Shown here piece by piece: positions 1-5,053 of a stretch of 5,053 nt of DNA. This stretch comes from Candidatus Poseidoniaceae archaeon (GTDB taxonomy: Archaea > Thermoplasmatota > Poseidoniia > Poseidoniales > Poseidoniaceae): NCBI GenBank assembly GCA_029250385.1, contig JAQXFJ010000255.1, positions 1 to 5,053 on the forward strand, read 5' to 3'. The translations under genes and the position numbers were made by a program. The notes below the pieces were generated by a model that made no database searches, was not told the origin of the DNA, and saw nothing but the letters and a program-made list of their open reading frames with translations. Within the stretch, counting starts at the first letter, position 1, and each line of letters starts with the position of its first letter.

Positions 1-71
1 CACCCTGATGTCTGCTGAGACGTTTTTATTACAACTACAGTCAGGTGCTCTACCAACTGAGCTAAGCGAGG
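1..71 (-). tRNA. tRNA-Tyr (anticodon GUA), intron-containing, 3' part cut off by window edge
   Basis: Read on the minus strand from base 71, the sequence folds as a tRNA. The acceptor strand CCTCGCT starts with C1. T8-A9 follow, then a D-stem GCTC/GAGC around the loop AGTTGGTA, A26, the anticodon stem CCTGA/TCAGG, and the loop CTGTAG-A with anticodon GTA at bases 38-36. The loop and first stem are typical of archaeal tRNA-Tyr, and C1 (normally paired with G72) is the known tyrosine identity base in archaea and eukaryotes. The two halves of the anticodon arm are separated by a 25-base intron between positions 37 and 38. Variable-loop bases GTG end at base 1, so the T-arm and the 3' acceptor strand lie outside the window and acceptor pairing cannot be checked. 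It is transcribed divergently from ftsZ. Confidence 0.93.
10..34 (-). other. tRNA-Tyr intron at canonical position 37/38
   Basis: Twenty-five bases interrupt the anticodon loop after G37 (base 35) and before A38 (base 9). The junction forms the bulge-helix-bulge recognised by archaeal tRNA splicing endonuclease. C32-T33-G34-T35 (bases 40-37) pairs with intron GCAG (bases 15-12), with one G-U wobble. The 5' bulge is A36, G37 and the first intron base. The 3' bulge is the last two intron bases AC plus A38. Cutting after the second bulge base on each side restores a normal seven-base loop. The inner helix is weak: only TG/CA (bases 33-32 and 17-16) pairs clearly, so this is a relaxed form. The remaining intron is an A-rich loop. 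Confidence 0.88.
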
Positions 72-94
72 TATTCCTTGCCAAAAGCCTCCCC

Positions 95-101
95 TACTTA
101 A
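95..101 (-). promoter_or_regulatory. candidate TATA box of tRNA-Tyr
   Basis: On the minus strand this reads TTAAGTA, 24 to 30 bases upstream of tRNA base 1. That is the expected distance for an archaeal TATA box. The match to the consensus is only moderate. The same heptamer occurs upstream of ftsZ. Confidence 0.4.
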
Positions 102-123
102 TTCTCATCAATGATTTTACAAA

Positions 124-134
124 TCGGTAACCGA
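124..134. repeat. perfect short inverted repeat, possible operator
   Basis: TCGGT-A-ACCGA is a perfect 5-bp inverted repeat with a one-base centre. It is followed directly by the AT-rich stretch ATAAAA, which could be a promoter element, so a regulator bound here could act on ftsZ or the tRNA. An 11-base palindrome can arise by chance, and no second copy is seen nearby. Confidence 0.3.
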
Positions 135-205
135 ATAAAAGACTCGGAATTAGACTCAAAATAGGGTTTTCATCCCTTACATTAACAAGGGTCGAGGTGA
201 CAGGA

Positions 206-222
206 TTCAACTGGAGTTTGAA
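206..222. repeat. imperfect inverted repeat in the ftsZ upstream region
   Basis: TTCAA (206-210) and TTGAA (218-222) are inverted arms separated by seven bases. CT (211-212) can also pair with AG (215-216) if T217 is bulged. It could be an operator for a dimeric regulator or a weak hairpin. Function is unknown. Confidence 0.22.
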
Positions 223-276
223 GAGATGTTTTCACCGGCAAAATCGCACATTTCTATGGGTCAACTATGGACGCGG

Positions 277-283
277 TTAAGTA
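277..283 (+). promoter_or_regulatory. candidate TATA box of ftsZ
   Basis: TTAAGTA lies 37 to 43 bases before the ATG at 320. With the usual archaeal spacing of about 25 bases, transcription would start near 305-310. That gives a short leader carrying the GGTGA ribosome-binding sequence and excludes an upstream TTG start at 293. The heptamer is identical to the candidate box of the divergent tRNA. Confidence 0.35.
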
Positions 284-319
284 TGGTAAGAGTTGCCTCA
301 CCGACTGGGATGGGTGAAC

Positions 320-1510
320 ATGGCGAACAGTGGCGCTTCTAATTCTGCTAGCGGTAGTGCGGGTGCGCACCAAGACCGTGCACTTGCTGATATGATCAGC
401 GGACTAAAACAAGACAGCATCAACCGTGGTGCAACCGCGTTAATGGATGAGGATGTCGGCTCTTTTGGAGTACCAAATCCGCGTATTCTAATCGTTGGTT
501 GTGGCGGTTCAGGAAACAATACTCTCAACAGAATTACTCACCTTGGAGTAGAAGGAGCAGTTACTGTTGCCATCAATACCGATAAACAACATCTTGACCA
601 TACTCGTGCTCTGCAGAAACTCCTAGTTGGCCGTCACATAACTCGCGGTCTTGGAGCTGGTGGCGACCCATCTACTGGACGACGTTGTGCTGAGGCTGGT
701 CGTGAAATGATCAAGCGAATTGTCTCTGGTGCTGATTTAGTATTCATCGCTAGTGGACTTGGTGGCGGATCAGGAACTGGTATTTGTCCAATTGTCGCTG
801 AAGAAGCTAAGGCTGCTGGGGCACTGGTTGTTGGCATCGTTACTACACCATTCCACGTTGAGCGCCGGCAAAGAATGGCTCGAGCACTTGAAGGGTTAGA
901 ATCACTACGCAGAGTTGCTGATGCGGTACTTGTGTTAGACAATAATCGATTACTGCACTATGTTCCAAACCTACCACTTGATGAAGCATTCTCCATTATG
1001 GACCAACTAGTAGCCGAAATCGTCAAAGGAATTGTTGAAACAATTACCTTACCTTCACTAATCAATCTTGACTTTGCTGACGTTAGGGCGATCATGGCTA
1101 ATGGTGGAGTAACTATGATGCTATATGGTGAATCTGACCGTGGTCCTGAAGAAGTGGTTCATGAGGCATTGAATCATCCTCTATTAGACGTTGATATCTC
1201 TGGAGCAACCGGTGTATTGATTCACGTAACTGGCGGAAATTACATGACCTTGGAATCTGCCTCACAAGTGGTTGACTTGTTGACCTCGAAAGTTAGTGAA
1301 GATGCTAATGTAATTTGGGGTGCTCGACAAGATGCTGGATTTGGTGATACCATCAAAGTAATGGCGATTATTACTGGCGTTGGCGGTACCGATTTGCGCA
1401 CTGGTAGACTAGCACCAGATGCTCTTGGAGATGCTCTACGAATCACTCGTGGCAAGAATCAAACTAATGATTCGAGTACCAACAATTTAGGCTTTCATCG
1501 CTTTGATTGA
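320..1510 (+). CDS. ftsZ: cell division protein FtsZ, archaeal type
   Basis: This is the tubulin-family GTPase that polymerises at mid-cell as the division ring. From the ATG at 320 it is 396 residues, a normal length. Residues 1-54 are a flexible, Ser/Gly/Ala-rich extension. The GTPase core starts at PRILIVGCGG, with the nucleotide loop GCGGSGNN at 60-67. AINTDKQHL and TRGLGAGGDP follow, both very like euryarchaeal FtsZ. The tubulin signature reads GGGSGTG at 148-154, where most FtsZ have GGGTGTG. The catalytic T7 loop NLDFAD at 249-254 is complete, so polymer-activated GTP hydrolysis should be intact. A short polar linker ends in NNLGFHRFD, a plausible docking peptide for SepF or another membrane anchor (inference). 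The ATG at 320 is chosen because GGTGA lies just before it and the extra residues from TTG 293 look non-coding. Paralogue number (FtsZ1 or FtsZ2) is not assigned. Confidence 0.96.
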   Translation: MANSGASNSASGSAGAHQDRALADMISGLKQDSINRGATALMDEDVGSFGVPNPRILIVGCGGSGNNTLNRITHLGVEGAVTVAINTDKQHLDHTRALQKLLVGRHITRGLGAGGDPSTGRRCAEAGREMIKRIVSGADLVFIASGLGGGSGTGICPIVAEEAKAAGALVVGIVTTPFHVERRQRMARALEGLESLRRVADAVLVLDNNRLLHYVPNLPLDEAFSIMDQLVAEIVKGIVETITLPSLINLDFADVRAIMANGGVTMMLYGESDRGPEEVVHEALNHPLLDVDISGATGVLIHVTGGNYMTLESASQVVDLLTSKVSEDANVIWGARQDAGFGDTIKVMAIITGVGGTDLRTGRLAPDALGDALRITRGKNQTNDSSTNNLGFHRFD

Positions 1511-1574
1511 TAGATGATTATTGCTCTGTCAACTTTGAGAAATTGTCAAAAGAGAGATGCTACAAGGGCAATAC

Positions 1575-2405
1575 ATGCGCGGCAAGGCCATATTTGCTCT
1601 ATTAGTGACTATCTTCATGATGACTCCGGTTCAGGCTGGCGAAGTAAACTCTTTCCAAACCCAGCAAAACAACCCTGAGCAACCCGATGCCAACAACACA
1701 ACCCTCTATGCATATTCGGATGGTATCAATAATTTTTGGTCACATTTCAGTGATAATGATACCGACTCAGTTGACACCTTTACTGAAGAAGACGATAATG
1801 GGGTAATTACCATCAAGCATAGATTCACTATGACCCCAGTCCTTGACAAGCGCTTAAGCATGACCGTTGGCGGTGAAATTCGTGGTAATTTCAATATTTA
1901 TTACAACGGTGATTCTGATAGTACTGACAACGCTGGGCCGTGTCAACCAACCCAAACACCCAATGATTGTGATTGGCTAAATGTTACCATGTATAAAGGG
2001 CAAACTAAGGTATTCCAGCACACTGAAACTCCGTGGCCGGCTGACCAATGGAAAAATATTCAGTTTTCGTTCTTTGTTGAAGAAGGCAATGAAACCTGGG
2101 ATGCAAATAACGATAACCCAATTATCGAAATAACTATGAAAATCAAAGGAGATTACCAAGAAGGTTTTTTTGGTGCAACTGTTAGCGGAACTCCTGGTGC
2201 TTATGCTATCGAATTAGGTGAAGGCAGTTCTGTCGAATTACCAATTGACCCAGCATCATTTGATGAAGTATTCCAAGATGGTGGAAATATCGGCGACGCA
2301 CCTGCTAGCGAAGACGCCCCTGGATTCTCGTTAGTTGTTGCATCTGCAGCAATCGCTATGGCGGCTTTCATCAATCAACGCAGAGACACTCCTGAACAAG
2401 AGTGA
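1575..2405 (+). CDS. secreted surface protein with PGF-CTERM sorting tail, function unknown
   Basis: I do not recognise the family of the main domain. From the ATG at 1575 the protein has 276 residues. Residues 1-21 are a classic signal peptide: MRGK, a hydrophobic core, then VQA before the likely cleavage at G22. The mature part is acidic, rich in Asn, Asp and Thr, with alternating patterns suggesting beta strands. It has two cysteines nine residues apart (123 and 132), which could form a disulfide, and about five N-X-T sequons (near 40, 41, 61, 136 and 172). The C-terminus has PGF at 249-251, a hydrophobic stretch of about 14 residues, then QRR and a short tail. This is the PGF-CTERM layout that archaeosortase A cuts and replaces with a lipid anchor. 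An in-frame ATG at 1557 would add six residues; AAGGG at a six-base spacing favours 1575. It may be co-transcribed with ftsZ, 64 bases upstream. Confidence 0.85.
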   Translation: MRGKAIFALLVTIFMMTPVQAGEVNSFQTQQNNPEQPDANNTTLYAYSDGINNFWSHFSDNDTDSVDTFTEEDDNGVITIKHRFTMTPVLDKRLSMTVGGEIRGNFNIYYNGDSDSTDNAGPCQPTQTPNDCDWLNVTMYKGQTKVFQHTETPWPADQWKNIQFSFFVEEGNETWDANNDNPIIEITMKIKGDYQEGFFGATVSGTPGAYAIELGEGSSVELPIDPASFDEVFQDGGNIGDAPASEDAPGFSLVVASAAIAMAAFINQRRDTPEQE

Positions 2406-2407
2406 AA

Positions 2408-3769
2408 TCACAGTGCGGCAATTATTGCGCTAACATCTAGCGCAACGGCAACTTGCTCTCCAGTAGCTAGATCCTTTAGCATCCCTTGATTTGCTTCAAG
2501 GTCTCTTGGACCAACTACCAAAGTCTTAGTGGCACCAATACCATTAGCCCAACCAAATGCTTTGCCAATCTTACGACCACGTAATTCTAACTCAACTCGC
2601 TGGCCACTACTACGCAGGCCACCAACTATTGGCAGGATTGCTCCCACATCAATATTGAATGGAATAACCGCAATCAAACCCTTGCCATCATCTTCACCTG
2701 GTACAACTTCTGTGCGCGACTGGCGTTCTGCCTGTGCTTCTAAAGCCAGAAGAACTCGGTCAAAACCTAAACCAAATCCACAACATGGGTCTAAGTCAGG
2801 CAAGCCAAACAAGTGTAGCAACTTGTAAGACCCGCCACCAAGCACCTGTCCTTCACCACCCATCTCAGGGACAATTACCTCAAACACCATGCCGGTGTAA
2901 TAATCTAAGCCGCGAGCAACTGTAAGGTCAACTGCTAGTGATGGTGGTGCCGGTGCTAATGCCGCTACGGCACTAAGCGTAGTGGCTAAATCGTCAAGTG
3001 CCTCAAGTGAAACACCTTCCAGTGAAGCGAGGATTTCTCTGGCTGGTCCAAGTGTTTCAGCGCCACCTGATAAGTCTGCTAACTGGCGAAGTGGTGCCGC
3101 ATTTTCTGCTGGAATTCCATTATCTTGCAATAGTTTAGCCAGACCGTTATCGTCGCCTTTGTCTAACAGTCGCATAGCACTGGCCACTGGTGGCTCGCTG
3201 GCTCCTGCTGGAGTATCTATTGAAAGTCCAAGGCCGCTTAGGGCATTTTTCAAGATCCCAACATGACCGATTCTAATTTCCCAGTCTTGCAACCCACAAT
3301 CGGTTAGCATATTGATGGCTAAGGCGATTACTTCAGCCTCAGCTAGCGGCCCAGTTGCGCCAATCAATTCTACGCCATATTGGAAAAACTCTCGATATCT
3401 GCCTTTCTTAAACTCCTCATAGCGGTAACATTGACCATAATATGACACTCGGATGGGTTTGGTGTCATTACGCATTTCCTCAGCAATCATCCGCATTGCT
3501 GGTGCGGTTAATTCAGGGCGTAAGGTCAAGTTTCTGCCCCCTTTATCCTCAAAAGCATAGAGTTGAGAAATTACTCCTGGACCAGATTTTGCGGTAAACA
3601 AATCCAGTGATTCGAATACCGGGGTTTGAATGCGTTTGAAACCACTACGTCTAGCACATTCCTCAAGCAATTGCTCAAACGCAAGACGGCGATTCATCAC
3701 CTTAGGGGTGAAGTCTCGAGTACCGCGTGGGCGTTGCACCATGAGTAAATCCACAAGGTGATTGTTCAT
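2408..3769 (-). CDS. hisS: histidine--tRNA ligase (HisRS)
   Basis: This cytoplasmic class II synthetase charges tRNA-His using ATP. At 453 residues it is of normal length. RPRGTRDF at 13-20 is the usual HisRS N-terminus. Motif 1 follows around TPVFESLDLF (49-58). LRPELTAP (83-90) lies in the active site, and motif 2 includes YRYEEFKKGRYREFFQ (115-130). The histidine-binding segments are ARGLDYYTG (285-293) and the Gly-rich strand near 304-313. Motif 3 is GFGLGFDR (331-338). From about 364 the anticodon-binding domain reads IAVIPF and later KAFGWANGIGA and DLATGEQVAVAL. The PQ dipeptide common in motif 2 is replaced by FK. The ATG at 3769 is chosen because GAGG lies two bases upstream. The ATG at 3742 (MVQRPRGTRDF) matches family starts better and remains possible. 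It is probably last in an operon, 35 bases after the preceding gene. Confidence 0.96.
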   Translation of the reverse strand: MNNHLVDLLMVQRPRGTRDFTPKVMNRRLAFEQLLEECARRSGFKRIQTPVFESLDLFTAKSGPGVISQLYAFEDKGGRNLTLRPELTAPAMRMIAEEMRNDTKPIRVSYYGQCYRYEEFKKGRYREFFQYGVELIGATGPLAEAEVIALAINMLTDCGLQDWEIRIGHVGILKNALSGLGLSIDTPAGASEPPVASAMRLLDKGDDNGLAKLLQDNGIPAENAAPLRQLADLSGGAETLGPAREILASLEGVSLEALDDLATTLSAVAALAPAPPSLAVDLTVARGLDYYTGMVFEVIVPEMGGEGQVLGGGSYKLLHLFGLPDLDPCCGFGLGFDRVLLALEAQAERQSRTEVVPGEDDGKGLIAVIPFNIDVGAILPIVGGLRSSGQRVELELRGRKIGKAFGWANGIGATKTLVVGPRDLEANQGMLKDLATGEQVAVALDVSAIIAAL

Positions 3770-3771
3770 GA

Positions 3772-3775
3772 CCTC
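3772..3775 (-). promoter_or_regulatory. Shine-Dalgarno-like site of hisS
   Basis: GAGG sits two bases before the ATG at 3769. The spacing is short, but no similar motif precedes the alternative ATG at 3742, so this site decides for the longer protein. Confidence 0.4.
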
Positions 3776-3804
3776 TTCGCAAGGATTTAGTCAAACAAGA
3801 TGAT

Positions 3805-4491
3805 TTACCAGCCCACTGCCCAAGTATCATCATCGGCTTGCTCATCCTTACCTTGCCACTTAACATCATCATCATCATCCAAGTCGCTTGCCTCACTCGA
3901 ATGAGTTTCTTCCTGTGTCTCGCTTTCGGGCTCCGCTGACTCTTCAATATCCATTTCTATTGGACTCACTTCCTCGATTTCTTCATCTTCATCAAGCAAC
4001 AGTTCGAGGATTTCATTCTCTGCTAAGCCGGTATCTTGGCGAACTTCTACTAACTCTGGGGCTAACAATACATCGCTATCATTGATTTCTTCCTGCTCTA
4101 GAAGTTCTTCCACAGCAACCTCTTCAACTTCACTTACCGCCGGTTTGAAACGTTCGAGGAATGCTTCCCCTTCGGTTGGAGCATCAAGGGCGGCCAGCGC
4201 ATTCTTGGTCAACTGAGCGGCTGGAGGCATGGCTCTAGCTCGCTCTTCTGCTTTTTTGCGTTGGATGATGGCTAATGCTTCAGCTTGTTCACGCTCAGCC
4301 TCCATTTCAGCTTCAACTGCTCGCCACATTTTGGTTTCTTTGAATTTTTCACGCTTCTCTTCTAATACTTCGATTTGACGACGACTAGGTCGGTCGTATA
4401 GTTTCCAGAAACAGTATACTAGGAATAGAAAGGCAATTGAGGCTAGTAGACCGGTGATTAGTGTGGTAACGAGGTCAGACACCTCAATCAT
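3805..4491 (-). CDS. single-pass membrane protein with coiled coil and acidic tail, possible transporter partner
   Basis: I do not recognise a named family. The 228 residues form four zones. There is a short N-terminus, a single membrane helix at about 8-30, and a charged Lys/Glu/Arg-rich stretch at about 36-88 that is probably a coiled coil. A very acidic, low-complexity tail follows from about 105, with runs such as DEDEEIEE (167-174) and five Asp at 205-209. The protein ends in the aromatic peptide TWAVGW. Basic residues after the helix (K30, R34, R37, R38) put the tail in the cytoplasm by the positive-inside rule. The gene starts 11 bases after the stop of an NSS-family transporter and precedes hisS by 35 bases. 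The first neighbour suggests an accessory subunit for the transporter (inference). GGAGG touches the ATG directly, so a GTG at 4482 (codon 4, nine bases from GGAGG) may be the real start. The helix is kept either way. Confidence 0.85.
   Translation of the reverse strand: MIEVSDLVTTLITGLLASIAFLFLVYCFWKLYDRPSRRQIEVLEEKREKFKETKMWRAVEAEMEAEREQAEALAIIQRKKAEERARAMPPAAQLTKNALAALDAPTEGEAFLERFKPAVSEVEEVAVEELLEQEEINDSDVLLAPELVEVRQDTGLAENEILELLLDEDEEIEEVSPIEMDIEESAEPESETQEETHSSEASDLDDDDDVKWQGKDEQADDDTWAVGW
3865..3879 (-). repeat. trinucleotide repeat, five GAT codons
   Basis: Five tandem ATC units on the plus strand read as five GAT codons on the minus strand and encode the Asp run in the acidic tail of the single-helix protein. 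The perfect codon repetition suggests replication slippage as its origin. Copy number may vary between strains without changing the frame. Confidence 0.7.
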
Positions 4492-4496
4492 CCTCC
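4492..4496 (-). promoter_or_regulatory. strong Shine-Dalgarno motif before the single-helix membrane protein
   Basis: GGAGG lies in the 11-base gap between the two membrane-protein genes. It abuts the ATG at 4491 with no spacer and is nine bases from the in-frame GTG at 4482. Normal spacing therefore argues for the GTG start. Confidence 0.5.
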
Positions 4497-4502
4497 GCTA
4501 AG

Positions 4503-5053
4503 TCAAACTGCTTCAGCTTCAAACACCGCATCTTCTGATGCTAGATGCTCAAACCCTGGCACTAACTCTCCAAGTTCGAAAACTCGGTCGTCATCGCCAC
4601 CAGGCAAAGTAGAGATATCGACTTCTGCTCCTTCCGGAACATTTCGGAAAATCGGTCTTTGAATCAGATACTTGTTAAGGAATATGAAGGAAATTGCCAC
4701 AACGCCCCAAAAGGCCAGAATAATTCCAAGCCCCTTTGGATTAGCTGGGTTCCAAACATCATCTGTATTGGCAATCATATCACCGAAGTAAGAGACCATC
4801 AAGACGGTGAACAGAATTGGGAACGCGATGTAGAGTAAAATATCCCACCAGCGACCAACCACGATATCGTTGTCTCCGGTATTGATGAAATCATCACGGA
4901 ATGCTGAAACGCCAACACCAAGGTATCCCTTGAAGCCGCCAGGTGCTTCTCCAGCGGCAACTTGAGCCTTCCAGCGAACATACCCATACTTCCAGATTGT
5001 AAACGCAATAAACAATCCAGAAAACATTAATCCATAGCCCCATAAATGATCTT
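4503..5053 (-). CDS. sodium-dependent transporter, NSS/SNF family, C-terminal part only
   Basis: The frame is open to the right edge, so this is the C-terminal portion of a longer protein. The ATG at 5027 lies inside a hydrophobic helix (preceded by DHLWGYGL) and is not a credible start. Three membrane helices are visible, counted from that Met: one at the edge to about residue 12, one at about 60-84 and one at about 100-121. The pattern of a D-x-LWGYGL helix, a loop with FIN and a polar stretch, then VGRWWDILLYIAFP matches my recollection of the last three helices (TM10-12) of sodium-coupled neurotransmitter/amino-acid symporters. These import amino acids or related solutes with Na+. The substrate site is in the missing N-terminal helices, so the substrate cannot be named. 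After the last helix comes an acidic cytoplasmic tail of about 50 residues. It appears to be the first visible gene of an operon with the single-helix protein and hisS. Confidence 0.75.
   Translation of the reverse strand, partial: DHLWGYGLMFSGLFIAFTIWKYGYVRWKAQVAAGEAPGGFKGYLGVGVSAFRDDFINTGDNDIVVGRWWDILLYIAFPILFTVLMVSYFGDMIANTDDVWNPANPKGLGIILAFWGVVAISFIFLNKYLIQRPIFRNVPEGAEVDISTLPGGDDDRVFELGELVPGFEHLASEDAVFEAEAV

Larger units (their letters stand above)
72..319. other. intergenic region between divergent tRNA-Tyr and ftsZ
   Basis: These 248 bases separate two divergent genes and hold no convincing gene. They contain candidate TATA boxes for both directions, a second AT-rich candidate (AATAAAAG, 134-141) further from ftsZ, two short inverted repeats (124-134 and 206-222), and a Shine-Dalgarno-like GAGGTGA at 194-200. 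An open frame runs from about 154, with its first ATG at 226, to a TAA at 340-342. It overlaps the ftsZ start in another frame. The length suggests regulation beyond two minimal promoters, but that is inference. Confidence 0.6.

Noticed and set aside
293..319. Upstream TTG start for ftsZ adding nine residues
   Set aside because: GGTGA lies right before the ATG at 320, a candidate TATA box at 277-283 would place transcription start after 293, and the added residues do not look like FtsZ.
298..1455. Three minus-strand open frames inside ftsZ
   Set aside because: They are antisense to a clearly conserved gene and have compositions typical of reverse reading of a coding frame, with no own promoter or ribosome site seen.
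1511..1574. Terminator or strong promoter between ftsZ and the secreted-protein gene
   Set aside because: No T-run or convincing hairpin is present. GATTATT at 1516-1522 is only a weak TATA candidate, so I list neither as a feature.
2165..2171. Run of seven T as a possible archaeal terminator or frameshift site
   Set aside because: It lies well inside the secreted-protein gene and encodes part of GFFG. The frame continues to a coherent PGF-CTERM tail, so neither role is supported.
2529..3266. Plus-strand open frames inside hisS
   Set aside because: They are antisense shadows of a conserved synthetase, low in recognisable motifs, and the reading frame of hisS is intact throughout.
3865..3879. 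ATC repeat as part of a CRISPR or regulatory array
   Set aside because: It is a simple in-frame codon repeat within an acidic coding stretch, with no spacers or longer repeat unit.
3702..3947. 81-codon minus-strand open frame across the start of hisS and the end of the upstream gene
   Set aside because: It overlaps two well-supported genes on the same strand in a different frame. Its Asp-repeat region simply reads as a Met run, a shadow of the GAT codons.
5025..5027. ATG as the start of the edge gene
   Set aside because: It falls in the middle of a hydrophobic helix whose first half is encoded upstream in the same open frame, and the frame continues to the window edge.

Overview
The window looks archaeal, most likely from a marine euryarchaeon such as Candidatus Poseidoniales (Marine Group II). 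The lineage is an inference; the domain assignment rests on four things seen in the sequence. A tRNA-Tyr begins with C1 and carries an intron at position 37/38 within a bulge-helix-bulge fold. The FtsZ resembles euryarchaeal FtsZ. A secreted protein ends in a PGF-CTERM (archaeosortase) tail. The histidyl-tRNA synthetase has an archaeal-looking sequence. Composition is moderately AT-rich and coding is dense.

Layout. The left edge holds the 5' part of tRNA-Tyr(GUA) on the minus strand, cut by the window. A 248-base intergenic region follows. It holds divergent candidate promoters, two small inverted repeats and a doubtful short ORF, and leads into ftsZ on the plus strand. Next, also on the plus strand, comes a secreted protein of unknown function with a signal peptide and a PGF-CTERM anchor. 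It ends two bases from the stop of hisS on the minus strand, so the two genes are tail to tail. The right half is a minus-strand cluster. In transcription order it contains the C-terminal part of a sodium-dependent transporter of the NSS/SNF family (cut by the right edge), a single-helix membrane protein with a long charged cytoplasmic tail, and hisS. The gaps are 11 and 34-35 bases, so these three are probably one operon.

How the parts may work together. ftsZ (division ring) and the two translation genes (tRNA-Tyr, hisS) are housekeeping. The PGF-CTERM protein is probably displayed on the cell surface. The most suggestive pair is the NSS transporter and the single-helix protein. The arrangement recalls bacterial NSS transporters that have a one-helix small subunit (MetP/MetS), but here the partner has a coiled coil and a strongly acidic tail. 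I see no mobile element, CRISPR array, rRNA or phage gene.
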